From assembly GCF_001613045.1 (NCBI RefSeq), contig NZ_BDBP01000012.1:62001-126000 (forward strand): a stretch of 64,000 bases of DNA, in the 5' to 3' direction. This stretch comes from Nocardia lijiangensis NBRC 108240. GTDB lineage: Bacteria > Actinomycetota > Actinomycetes > Mycobacteriales > Mycobacteriaceae. Under the pieces are notes generated by a model. That model was not told where the DNA came from. It saw only the letters and a list, made by a program, of their open reading frames with translations, and made no database searches. The translations under genes and the position numbers were made by a program. This document shows positions 26,168 through 33,511 of this stretch, piece by piece; the stretch's first letter is position 1; every line of letters begins with the position of its first letter.

Positions 26168-26467
26168 CTCGGAATCGACGAACGCAGATTCCTGACCGCT
26201 GTGACCGATCCGCCAGAAGAGTGCGCTGCCATCGGCATGAGCGGGCGTTCGATCGGCGCGCGGGCCGAGGAATTGCTGTCGGCGATGCAGGGCGACGAGG
26301 ATCCCGGCCAGCAGTTGATCGCGGTGGTGCGCAAGGGATCCCGGAACCTGCAGCACTTGCCTGCGTCGCCGGACGCGTTCGTGTGACTGCGGTTGTATCA
26401 GGAGCAGGTGTGGCGGGCGGGCGCCCCTCGGGGGCGATGTCATCCGATCACCGCGCGTATCGCGGTG
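26168..26467 (+). pseudogene. tyrosine-recombinase (integrase) fragment with internal stop
   Basis: The plus frame reads DERRFLTAVTDPPEECAAIG, then ELLSAMQGDEDPGQQLIAVV and RKGSRNLQHLPASPDAFV, then a TGA at 26384, and continues in frame LRLYQEQVWRAGAP. The R-K-G-x-R-x-L-Q-x-L-P-A-S-P-D-A-F-V-W-L-R-L-Y-Q pattern is that of actinobacterial site-specific integrases, with TGA where Trp is expected. The catalytic Arg and Tyr regions are missing. Confidence 0.65.
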
Positions 26468-26511
26468 TGATCGGTCGGACGCGTACCAGCCCGGGCTGCG
26501 GGAGGGGACGA

Positions 26512-27225
26512 CTACGAGCCGAGCTGCTCGCGGACGAATGCCGCCGCCTGGTCCCGGTAGTCGTTGACGAAGTATGCGAAATGCCCAGGACTCAAGGCAT
26601 TTCCGAACCCGGCGGCCGGATCGCCGCCCTGGCAGACGCGGTCGGCGGCATCGCAGTAGGAGCGCACGCGGTCGGTGAATTCTCCGAGGGCGCCGACGGG
26701 CAGCGCGGCGGTGCCCGACAGGGCGGGATCGTAGTTGCCGCGGTTGAAGGGGTCGGCGCCGTTGAACAGCGGACTGCCGAACAGGGCGATCGCGTCGATC
26801 TGCGCGGCGGCCTGGTCGGTCAACGCGGTTCGCGTGCGAAGGGTGTTGCCGATGACGCGGGTGCCCTGTGAGTAGCCGAGGAGGACGAGCTGCTGATTCG
26901 GGCATTCGGCTGCGGCCTTGTTCACCAGTGCCGTCAGGTTCTCGACGCCGCGCACGGGGCTGTCCGGGGCCATCGAGGCGGGATACTCGAGTTCGGTCAC
27001 TGTGGTGCTGCGGCCGGATTCCTGGGCGATCCGCCCGGCCAGCGGGGTCAGCAGCAGACTGCCGATCTGCGGTTCGAGCGTGCCACGGACGGTGACGACG
27101 CGGACCTCCGCGCAGCCGGTGGGACTGGGGGAGGGCTCAGCGGACGCGATCGGGAGGACCGGCAGCGCCAGCGCCGCGGCGACGGTGGTGGTGGCGCACA
27201 GCAGGATTCGAGATCGTTCACGCAT
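26512..27225 (-). CDS. secreted cutinase family esterase
   Basis: 237 aa. A signal peptide (MRERSRILLCATTTVAAALA to IASA) precedes mature EPSPSPTGCAEV. Catalytic Ser is in LLGYSQGTRV, Asp in SYCDAADRVCQGGD and His in SPGHFAYFVNDY. Disulfide Cys are conserved (CAEV/CPNQ, YCD/VCQ). Mycolate actinomycetes carry many such cutinase-like proteins acting on lipid esters at the cell surface. ATG 27225 starts the signal peptide. Monocistronic. Confidence 0.92.
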   Translation of the reverse strand: MRERSRILLCATTTVAAALALPVLPIASAEPSPSPTGCAEVRVVTVRGTLEPQIGSLLLTPLAGRIAQESGRSTTVTELEYPASMAPDSPVRGVENLTALVNKAAAECPNQQLVLLGYSQGTRVIGNTLRTRTALTDQAAAQIDAIALFGSPLFNGADPFNRGNYDPALSGTAALPVGALGEFTDRVRSYCDAADRVCQGGDPAAGFGNALSPGHFAYFVNDYRDQAAAFVREQLGS

Positions 27226-27311
27226 GCGCCCCAATGTATTGCGCCCAGCGGCCACAGCGCCAGCTGTCGCACACTAGTTCAGAGAACGGACGGCGCTCCG
27301 ATGACGCAGGC

Positions 27312-27413
27312 CAGTGGGCGATAGAGATGAAATGGGACGGCATGCGAACCATTTGCCGCACCCAGGGTGGGCGCGTCGACTTCTACAGCCGCAACCGCAA
27401 CAACGTCACCTTC
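27312..27413 (+). pseudogene. ATP-dependent DNA ligase fragment (LigC/LigD-like)
   Basis: The frame reads QWAIEMKWDGMRTICRTQGG then RVDFYSRNRNNVT. This contains nucleotidyltransferase motif I, KWDGMR, with the AMP-accepting Lys, and the S-R-N-x-N-x-V-T strand that follows in NHEJ-type ligases. About 34 codons only; the remainder of the enzyme is absent. It partly faces the next, also truncated, minus-strand gene. Confidence 0.7.
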
Positions 27414-27499
27414 TCTGGGGGTCCCGGATGCGTGATCCGCTTCCCACGAAGGTTTGTGCAGCTCAGCGGCTTTGATGGGGACTGTAGCAAATCGCGACA

Positions 27500-27766
27500 G
27501 GTGTTGTGCTCGCCGGCCGAGAATCGGTCGGCTCCGGCGCCGATCTCGGCGACAACTCCGGCGAGATCGCTGCCCTGCCCGGACGGAAAGGTCGAGGGAA
27601 AGATGTCCGCCATCGCGCCGGTGCGTATGGCCGCCTCACCGGGGTTGATGGCTGCCGCTCTTACCTGCACGAGGACCTGCCTGGCCGCGGGCACCGGGCG
27701 GTCGACCTCGTCGATCCGCAGGACGTCGATTCCGCCGAATTCGTCGTACCTGACTGCTTTTGTCAT
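27500..27766 (-). pseudogene. N-terminal fragment of an MDR quinone-oxidoreductase-like protein
   Basis: It starts with ATG 27766 (MTKAVRYDEFGGIDVLRIDE) and an AGGAGAAGCAAGACA leader, then follows the GroES-like domain to PSGQGSDLAGVVAEIGAGADRFSAGE. After about 88 residues similarity ends where the DNA-ligase fragment region begins. The NAD-binding domain is missing. The gene has a good start but cannot make an enzyme. Confidence 0.75.
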
Positions 27767-27839
27767 TGTCTTGCTTCTCCTCCGGCGTGCGATGCGCGGC
27801 TGATTTCGGGAACGGGAATGGTTCGCACCGGTGTGCCGG

Positions 27840-28565
27840 TCACCAGGGCACTGTTCCGGCGTCGTCGAAGAATCCGCCGGTCGGCCCGTCGTCGGGCAGG
27901 GTCGCGAGGTGAATCGCGATCGCCGCCCCCTGTTGGGGTGTGCGGACGCCTCGGAAGCCGTTGAGGTCGGTGGCGGTGAAACCGGGGCAGCCGGAGTTGA
28001 TCAGGATGTTGGTGTCGCTCAGTTCCTTGACGTATTGGATGGTGACGGCGTTGAGGAAGGTCTTCGACGCCAAGTACGCAGTGGGAATCGGGCCCATGTC
28101 GATGTCGGGCGTGGTTTGCAGGGCGAGCGAGCCCACGCTGCTGGACATGTTCACGATTCGCGGTGATGCCGAGCGGCGCAGCATCGGCAGCATCATGTTG
28201 GTGACCCGGACGACGCCGATCACGTTGGTTTCCACGACAGCTCGCACGGTCGCGGGATCGACCGTGGTGGGTGTCTGTGGCATACCGCCGGTGATCGCGG
28301 CATTGTTGACCAGGACGTCGAGCCCTCCGGCATGGTCGGCGATCAGCTCGGCCGCGGCGGCGACACTTGCGTCGTCGTCCACGTCGAGCGGCACGCCGAA
28401 CGCATCGGTCCCGGCCGCGCGCAGCTTCTCCACCGCGGTCTCGCGGCGTTGTCGATCCCTCGCGCCCACACCGATTCGCCAGCCAAGGGCGCCCAAGCCC
28501 GCCGCGATCTCGTATCCGATTCCTTTGTTCGCGCCGGTCACCAGCGCAATCGTCCGATCACTCAT
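27840..28565 (-). CDS. short-chain dehydrogenase/reductase
   Basis: 241 aa, classical SDR. Cofactor motif TGANKGIG (residues ~10-17), NNAAITGG, VNMSSSVG with the catalytic Ser and YLASKTF (YxxxK; catalytic Tyr/Lys) are all intact; PGFTATDLN follows. It resembles carbonyl-reductase-type SDRs. It is divergent from a LysR regulator with a T-N11-A dyad between them, the classical arrangement for LysR control. The substrate is unknown. Confidence 0.9.
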   Translation of the reverse strand: MSDRTIALVTGANKGIGYEIAAGLGALGWRIGVGARDRQRRETAVEKLRAAGTDAFGVPLDVDDDASVAAAAELIADHAGGLDVLVNNAAITGGMPQTPTTVDPATVRAVVETNVIGVVRVTNMMLPMLRRSASPRIVNMSSSVGSLALQTTPDIDMGPIPTAYLASKTFLNAVTIQYVKELSDTNILINSGCPGFTATDLNGFRGVRTPQQGAAIAIHLATLPDDGPTGGFFDDAGTVPW

Positions 28566-28623
28566 GCCGTCGAGGATGCTGCGGACTCGGGTGGGGCGTC
28601 CAAGACCGATTGGGTGGGCGGCG

Positions 28624-28638
28624 ATACCGCACGGGTAT
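28624..28638. promoter_or_regulatory. LysR-type T-N11-A box
   Basis: ATACCGCACGGGTAT has perfect 5-bp arms (ATACC/GGTAT) and contains T-N11-A (T28625 to A28637). It lies in the 102-base gap between the divergent SDR and LysR genes, 29 bases before the LysR start. Confidence 0.55.
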
Positions 28639-28667
28639 TGGTCGTGGTAGGCGCCGGATACGATGAC

Positions 28668-29510
28668 ATGGTGGAGACGCGGGAGTTGCGATATTTCGTC
28701 GCCGTCGCCGAGGAGTTGCACTTCGGGCGGGCGGCACAACGGCTCGCGATGGCGCAACCACCGCTGTCGCGGGCGATCCAGCAGCTCGAACGGCGGCTCG
28801 GAGTCGTTCTGCTGCACCGCACTGCTCGCGCAATCACTTTGACCGAGGCCGGGTCGGTGCTTCTGCGGGAGGCCCGGATCGCTCTCGAAGCGGTCGAAGC
28901 CGCCGAGCGCCGCACCCGCCGCGCCGCTGCCGACCGGCCCGGTGTGGTGCTGGCCACCAAGGCAGGAGCGTCGAGCGAATTGTTGTCGAAGCTGCTGGAC
29001 GCCTACGCCGCCGACCCCTGCGCAGTCGCAGTCGAGGTGGTGCTGTGCGGGCCCGGCGAACCGGAAAGCCTGCTACGCAACGGGCGTGCCGACGTTGCTC
29101 TGCTCCACCAGCCCTACGACACGACGGCCGGATTCGACACCGAGGACCTGCACACCGAACAGCAGATCGTGGTCCTGCCCGCGGGGCACCCCCTCGCCAA
29201 CCGACCCCACATGTCGATGGCCGAGGTCAACGCCCTGACGGACCTGCCCCTGCCGCGCTGGCCTCGACGGGATGGAAGTTATCCGGACGGCCCCGGCCCG
29301 CAGGTTCGCGACCATACCCAGTTGACCCAGCTGATCATGCTCGGACGGGCCTGTGCGGTCATGCCCGAGTCGCTCCGAGCCCAGCTACGCGACGATCACG
29401 CCATCGTGCCGGTGCCGGACGCACCGGCCGTCACCACCGTCATCGCCTGGCCACCACACAGCAGATCCAAAGCCGTCGCCGACCTCGTCCGTACGGCGAT
29501 ACGCCTCTAG
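28668..29510 (+). CDS. LysR-family transcriptional regulator
   Basis: 280 aa. The N-terminal winged HTH is METRELRYFVAVAEELHFGRAAQRLAMAQPPLSRAIQQLERRLG, a textbook LysR start. The effector domain covers about 90-280 (VVLATKAGASSELLSKLLDA, LPAGHPLANRP). ATG 28668 or GTG 28671 may be used. It probably autoregulates and activates the divergent SDR gene through the dyad at 28624-28638. Confidence 0.9.
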   Translation: MVETRELRYFVAVAEELHFGRAAQRLAMAQPPLSRAIQQLERRLGVVLLHRTARAITLTEAGSVLLREARIALEAVEAAERRTRRAAADRPGVVLATKAGASSELLSKLLDAYAADPCAVAVEVVLCGPGEPESLLRNGRADVALLHQPYDTTAGFDTEDLHTEQQIVVLPAGHPLANRPHMSMAEVNALTDLPLPRWPRRDGSYPDGPGPQVRDHTQLTQLIMLGRACAVMPESLRAQLRDDHAIVPVPDAPAVTTVIAWPPHSRSKAVADLVRTAIRL

Positions 29511-29573
29511 ATGAGTAATTCCCAGGGGTGACGGGTCATTTCGCGGAGCTGGTTTCTGGGGGAAGATTGCTCG

Positions 29574-29891
29574 GTGAGACCTGAAGTACAGGCTTTTGTC
29601 GCTGAGGGCGCCTTGCCGGATTGGGATGGCGATGAGGCCGAGATCGATCGGCGGGCCGCACAGCTCGAGGCGATAACGGCGCCGGTGACAGCGGAGGAGG
29701 CAGCGGCACTCGCCGCCTGCTTCGGACCCGACGACTACTACGGCATGGCTTGGTCGCTGTTGCACCTGATCGAGACAGGCCCCGGCTCGGTGTTCACGAC
29801 TCGACCTTGCCTTGGCGCCAACGAGTGGCACCACAGGCTCTGGGCGCGGGCCGTGAACGGCGGATTGGTGCCCGACGAGCCGACGGTCTGA
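29574..29891 (+). CDS. small hypothetical protein
   Basis: 105 aa, acidic, no signal peptide. GTG 29574 has GGGGGAAG 8 bases upstream. Sequence VRPEVQAFVAEGALPDWDGD then AACFGPDDYYGMAWSLLHLI and NEWHHRLWARAVNGG looks like a compact helical domain. Similar short acidic proteins in Nocardia accompany polymorphic toxins as immunity proteins, but no toxin gene is adjacent, so function is unassigned. Confidence 0.55.
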   Translation: MRPEVQAFVAEGALPDWDGDEAEIDRRAAQLEAITAPVTAEEAAALAACFGPDDYYGMAWSLLHLIETGPGSVFTTRPCLGANEWHHRLWARAVNGGLVPDEPTV

Positions 29892-29983
29892 CAAATGTAG
29901 CCGTTGCGAGTTCTGCTGCCAGGTAAAGGATCTCGCCGCGCATCGCAGCACCGAAATGAAGCGAGGGTGTTGAAGATCGAGGT

Positions 29984-30124
29984 GTGAACAACGAGATCGA
30001 CACCCTCGCGACTGCACTGTATGCCAATACCGACGACCTGGTGAAGGCTGCGCCCGATATGGCTCCATGGCGTCCCGCGGTCGGGTTCGCGCCGCGGCTG
30101 ACCGACGCCGAACTGCCCTGGCCT
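29984..30124 (+). mobile_element. IS982-like transposase N-terminal fragment
   Basis: GTG 29984 begins VNNEIDTLATALYANTDDLV then KAAPDMAPWRPAVGFAPRLT-DAEL. The D-T-L-x-T-A-L-Y-x-x-x-D-D and P-R-L-T-D-A-E-L pattern opens IS982-type transposases. After about 47 codons homology stops. Only the 5' end of the element is preserved. Confidence 0.6.
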
Positions 30125-30182
30125 AAGCAAGGCCGACGAGGTGCACGATGCTCGGCATTGTCGGACGTTCCGCGCGGACGCC

Positions 30183-30209
30183 AACGGCCCGAGATAGCCT
30201 CGGGCCGTT
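30183..30209. terminator. strong 11-bp hairpin, probably bidirectional terminator
   Basis: AACGGCCCGAG and CTCGGGCCGTT enclose ATAGC; TTGATCTTT follows on the plus strand. It lies between the transposase fragment and the end of the convergent DUF4870 gene (30298), so it can end transcription from both sides. Confidence 0.65.
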
Positions 30210-30297
30210 GATCTTTGGACTGTAGCATCTGGCCGCCGACTGGGGTGCCGACAGCATCCTCGATTGCGAAATCCAGCTGGGGACTTCGAATATGCCG

Positions 30298-30696
30298 CTA
30301 CTTGACCGAGTTGGCCAACTGATCGGCATATGGGGCAGTGAATTTTCCGACAATGGGAAGCTCTGCACGGACACCGCCGGTGTTGTTCGCCTGGATCATG
30401 GCCATGATCCAGACGACGACTGCGAAGACCGCGACTGCGAGTCCGGCGAGGCTGAAGATGATCCCCAGGACTCCGAGGAGCGAGCCGGCGATGCTCAGAA
30501 CAATATTGACCACCGAAACCGCCCCGAAGAAGACGATCGATTGCGAGGCATGGAATTTCACATCGGGATCGTTCTTTCCCACAAATAGGAAGATGATTCC
30601 CGTGAGCCACCCCAGTGCGTACGACAGGATCGCGCTGGTCTTTTTGTCCAGGCCAGCGGACTGCGGTTGGTTCGTGGGAGGTTGAGAAGATGTCAT
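30298..30696 (-). CDS. DUF4870-type small membrane protein
   Basis: 132 aa with three predicted membrane segments: SAILSYALGWLTGIIFLFVG, VFFGAVSVVNIVLSIAGSLL and LGIIFSLAGLAVAVFAVVVW. The order (LSYxLGWxTGIIFLxxxK, VRFHAxQS-like VKFHASQSIVFFG) is that of DUF4870/Tic20-like proteins. Function unknown; found throughout actinobacteria. ATG 30696 is preferred over upstream starts because it precedes the Ser/Pro/Gln-rich cytoplasmic tail typical of the family. Confidence 0.8.
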   Translation of the reverse strand: MTSSQPPTNQPQSAGLDKKTSAILSYALGWLTGIIFLFVGKNDPDVKFHASQSIVFFGAVSVVNIVLSIAGSLLGVLGIIFSLAGLAVAVFAVVVWIMAMIQANNTGGVRAELPIVGKFTAPYADQLANSVK

Positions 30697-31108
30697 GGGG
30701 TCAGTAGATGCCGCGCGCGCCACCTACCGATCCCAGGTTTCAGCACGAACCCACAGGTCGCGGGCCGGCCGGCGACCGGGATCCTGGACGTGGTTCTCTC
30801 GACGAGATGACTGCCAACGACCTCGAAATGCCTGGGTGATGGCTCATTACACAATCGAGCACCGAAAAGCCGCAGAGTAGCCAAGTCGGTCTCCGAGCAA
30901 GGGCCGCTGCACGGTCATCGTCATGCAGCGGTGTGTTCGGTCGGTCTCGAATCAATACAGCCACCTGAAGGTCGCCTGCCCCGCGCCGGCCGATTCGCTC
31001 AGCGGGGTATGCGGCATTTCAGTGCGTTCGGCGGGCTTCGGATAGTCACGGTCCGTTGGTTCTGGGAAGCCTGCATCCGATGCCCAATGCTCAACATCAA
31101 CCCAAAAA

Positions 31109-31333
31109 ATGCTGTCACGCTTGGGCAAGATCGAAGAAGACCTGGTTGCGCGCCGGGCGCGCGCCGAACACGAGGCCTGGCTCGGCGAGATCGAAGGGAT
31201 CGATCGGACGTTGTCCTTCTTGCGGCAAAAGCGCTCGGAGACAGAGCGATTGGCCCGGCTGGCACCGGCCGGGCCAATCGTGATCACCGCGGGGCCATCC
31301 ACGGGACTGCGTTGTGAGCAAAGCTCTGCTTGA
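31109..31333 (+). CDS. small coiled-coil protein of recombinase-operon type
   Basis: 74 aa. MLSRLGKIEEDLVARRARAE then HEAWLGEIEGIDRTLSFLRQ and KRSETERLARL is a charged helical pattern resembling the small ORF that accompanies groups of tyrosine recombinases in actinobacterial elements. The C-terminus (VITAGPSTGLRCEQSSA) looks replaced. The recombinases themselves are missing, though an integrase fragment lies 4.7 kb upstream. It may be a relic rather than an active gene. The 30724-31108 interval before it shows no gene. Confidence 0.5.
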   Translation: MLSRLGKIEEDLVARRARAEHEAWLGEIEGIDRTLSFLRQKRSETERLARLAPAGPIVITAGPSTGLRCEQSSA

Positions 31334-31612
31334 CCGGCACCAGGTCGGCATGATCATCCAAGGCCGTGATCGTGACCCCACCAAGCCAGCGCATCTTCCA
31401 CAGGCTGACGACGCCGGCAGCCATGCCTCGGGCTTAGTTCGCTGGAGCGCTGCGACGGGCATCCCGCCCCAACCAACGTCCGTATGCCGCCGGGCGCGGT
31501 GCCCAACGGTCACACGACCGCACCTGGGGTTCGACGGTCGCCGGCCGTGTCGCGGGGTTTGGGGCGGACCCCGCGACCAGCTACCGGCTGCACTGCGCCG
31601 ACCACGCACTCG

Positions 31613-31890
31613 TCAAGCGGCGTCGAGGGCCGCAGTGATCTTGCGGGCCATCGCGGCCACGGCGGGGCCAGGCTCGCCCTTGCCGGGTCCGGTGGTGGCT
31701 TCGATGGCGATCAGGACGGTGTCGCGGAAATTGTCGGCTTCGCCTGGATGCTGGTCGCGGAGCAGGTTCATGGCGGTGGTGAGGGCGGGCAGTACCTGGT
31801 CGGCGAGTTCGGCGACGGACTTGCCGTGCAGGTGGATGTCACACCGGTGTTGCAGCACAGCGCGGGTTCGAAGATCTCTACGGTCGGCAC
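31613..31890 (-). pseudogene. arsD: arsD remnant fused out of frame to an unknown C-terminal segment
   Basis: GTG 31890 with AGGGAAG upstream opens VPTVEIFEPALCCNTGV, the invariant N-terminus of ArsD arsenite chaperones, including the Cys-Cys pair. Downstream in that frame it is not ArsD. A shift at about 31842 gives SVAELADQVLPALTTAMNLL and GPAVAAMARKITAALDAA, a plausible helical protein of unknown family. The metal site thus keeps two Cys but loses the third. It lies 17 bases after arsC in the ars operon. Confidence 0.6.
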
Positions 31891-31907
31891 AATGACTTCC
31901 CTGGGGA

Positions 31908-32318
31908 TCAGGCGTGAGTGGGCAGCAGTTCGGCGATGAGAGCCTCGACGCGTGAGCGGATCTCGTCGCGAATCGGGCGCACCGCTTCGACGCCTTTGCC
32001 TGCCGGGTCCTCGAGTTGCCAGTCGCGGTAGCTCACGCCGGGCAGCACCGGGCAGGTATCGCCGCAACCCATGGTGATCACCACATCGGAGGTCTCTACC
32101 GCGTCGTAGGTGAGGATCTTCGGGAACTGGGTGGTGATGTCGATCCCGAGTTCCTTCATCGCCGCCACGGCGGCGGGATTCAACGACTCGGCCGGAGCGC
32201 TGCCCGCCGAGCGCACCTCGATCGCCCCACCAGCCAGATGTGCCAGGAAGCCGGCGGCCATCTGCGAGCGTCCGGCGTTGTGGACGCAGACGAACAGAAC
32301 ACTGGGTTTGGATGCCAT
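31908..32318 (-). CDS. arsC: arsenate reductase (LMW-phosphatase fold)
   Basis: 136 aa. The P-loop CVHNAGRS (Cys11-x5-Arg17-Ser) is the arsenate-binding site. Cys85 and Cys89 in ITMGCGDTCPVLPG provide the redox Cys, a layout common in actinobacterial arsenate reductases. It reduces As(V) to As(III) using thioredoxin or mycothiol. It lies 15 bases after the aquaporin gene in the arsR operon. Full length and intact. Confidence 0.94.
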   Translation of the reverse strand: MASKPSVLFVCVHNAGRSQMAAGFLAHLAGGAIEVRSAGSAPAESLNPAAVAAMKELGIDITTQFPKILTYDAVETSDVVITMGCGDTCPVLPGVSYRDWQLEDPAGKGVEAVRPIRDEIRSRVEALIAELLPTHA

Positions 32319-32333
32319 GTGAGGGTGTTCCTT

Positions 32334-33077
32334 TCAGACCTGAGAGAGCTTTTCGGACTCGGCGTTCTCGTGGGGAACGACGACGTTGTCCGCGGTCGCG
32401 GCGCTACCGGGATACAGCCACACGATCAACGCCACACCCAGCACCGCGCCGAGGACTTGTGCGCCGATGAAGGCGGGCACCGAGCCCGGAGCGATACCGG
32501 CGAAGGTGTCGGAGAACATCCGGCCCACCGTGACCGCAGGATTGGCGAAGGAGGTCGAACTCGTGAACCAGTACGCCGCCCCGATATAGGCGCCTACTGC
32601 TGCCGCCGACATCGCTGCCCGGCCTGTGCGTGCCAGCGCGAAAATCACCGCCAGCAACCCCGCCGTGGCCACCACCTCACCGACTACATGACCATCGCTG
32701 ACGCGGTCATGGGTGGAAACTTGGAACGCGCCTACCTCGAACATGACATTGGCCAGCACCGCCCCGACCGAGCACCCAGCAACCTGCGCGACGATGTAGG
32801 CCAAGACCTCCCCGCCACGGAGGCCGGTACCGCTGTGGCACCCGATCCACCAATCTGCCAGCGAGACAACGGGATTGAAGTGCGCGCCCGAGACCGGCCC
32901 GAATACCAGAATCAGCACGCCGAGACCGAACACCGTCGCCGTCGAGTTCTCCAGCAACTGCAAACCGGTATTGCCGGGGGAGAGCTGTTGGGCGGCGATC
33001 CCGGAACCGACGACTACCGCGACCAGCAACGCGCTGCCCACGAACTCCGCGACCAGCCGCCGCGCCAACCCGGTCAC
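32334..33077 (-). CDS. aquaglyceroporin-type arsenite channel (MIP family)
   Basis: 247 aa, six membrane helices. The two MIP half-loops are SGAHFNPVVS (NPV) and SFANPAVTVG (NPA). The first Asn-Pro-Ala is changed to Asn-Pro-Val, a known variation in bacterial arsenic-locus members. Channels of this kind release As(III) made by ArsC, serving as the exporter in ars operons that lack ArsB/Acr3, as here. GTG 33077 overlaps the arsR stop (GTGA), so translation is coupled. GGAGGA precedes it. Confidence 0.88.
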   Translation of the reverse strand: MTGLARRLVAEFVGSALLVAVVVGSGIAAQQLSPGNTGLQLLENSTATVFGLGVLILVFGPVSGAHFNPVVSLADWWIGCHSGTGLRGGEVLAYIVAQVAGCSVGAVLANVMFEVGAFQVSTHDRVSDGHVVGEVVATAGLLAVIFALARTGRAAMSAAAVGAYIGAAYWFTSSTSFANPAVTVGRMFSDTFAGIAPGSVPAFIGAQVLGAVLGVALIVWLYPGSAATADNVVVPHENAESEKLSQV

Positions 33078-33442
33078 CGCGCATCCTCCGGCGTCATCGC
33101 GGCCAGGAACGCCGAAACCTGCTCCAAGACGGCGGGCTCGACGCGGTAGTACACCCACGACGCGCGACGTTCGCTGCTGAGCAGACCTGCTTCACGCAGC
33201 ACTTTCAGGTGATGCGAGATCGTCGGCTGGGTTACGTCGATGCCCTCGGACAGGTCGCACACGCACGCTTCGTGATCGGCGCGGCTGGCGACCGCGCTCA
33301 GTACCCGCAGCCGAACCGGATCCGACAATGCCTTGAATGCGGCTGCCAGGGGAACCGCGGACTCGGCCGACAACGGTGGGCGCAGCACCGGGGACGGTGC
33401 GCACTCCTGCACCGGCGTGATCGCCAGCTGCGATTTAGACAT
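33074..33442 (-). CDS. arsR: arsenic-responsive ArsR repressor
   Basis: 122-aa ArsR/SmtB winged-helix repressor. The HTH region is CVCDLSEGIDVTQPTISHHLKVLREAGLL, with Cys60 and Cys62 at the metal-sensing helix and Cys14 as a possible third ligand. Arsenite binding would release it from DNA. The ATG lies inside a 32-bp operator palindrome, and a promoter placed just upstream would give a leaderless mRNA. First gene of arsR-aquaporin-arsC-(arsD). Confidence 0.92.
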   Translation of the reverse strand: MSKSQLAITPVQECAPSPVLRPPLSAESAVPLAAAFKALSDPVRLRVLSAVASRADHEACVCDLSEGIDVTQPTISHHLKVLREAGLLSSERRASWVYYRVEPAVLEQVSAFLAAMTPEDAR

Positions 33443-33466
33443 AGGTCGATATTGACCGATGTCTAA
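33435..33466. promoter_or_regulatory. ArsR operator overlapping the arsR start codon
   Basis: A 32-bp dyad with outer arms TTAGACAT/ATGTCTAA (perfect) and inner arms GGTC/GACC; 14 of 16 positions pair. The arsR ATG (33442-33440 on the minus strand) is inside the left arm. Confidence 0.8.
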
Positions 33467-33477
33467 TCGATGGGCAA
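33449..33477 (-). promoter_or_regulatory. predicted arsR promoter, leaderless transcript
   Basis: On the minus strand TTGCCC (33477-33472), 17 bases, then CAATAT (33454-33449). The start codon lies 7 bases after the -10 box, so transcription should begin at or next to the A of ATG. The operator covers the -10 box and the start. Confidence 0.55.
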
Positions 33478-33511
33478 GCAAACTTCGGGTGAACTTCCCT
33501 CGCCGCCGTGA

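Noticed and set aside
30952..31302. Minus frame ending PHTPLSESAGAGQATFRWLY
   Set aside because: The last 50 residues look plausible, but the start lies antisense to the coiled-coil ORF and no family is recognised.
31298..31440. Minus ORF MAAGVVSLWKMRWLGGVTIT
   Set aside because: 46 codons, no ribosome site or known family; probably chance.
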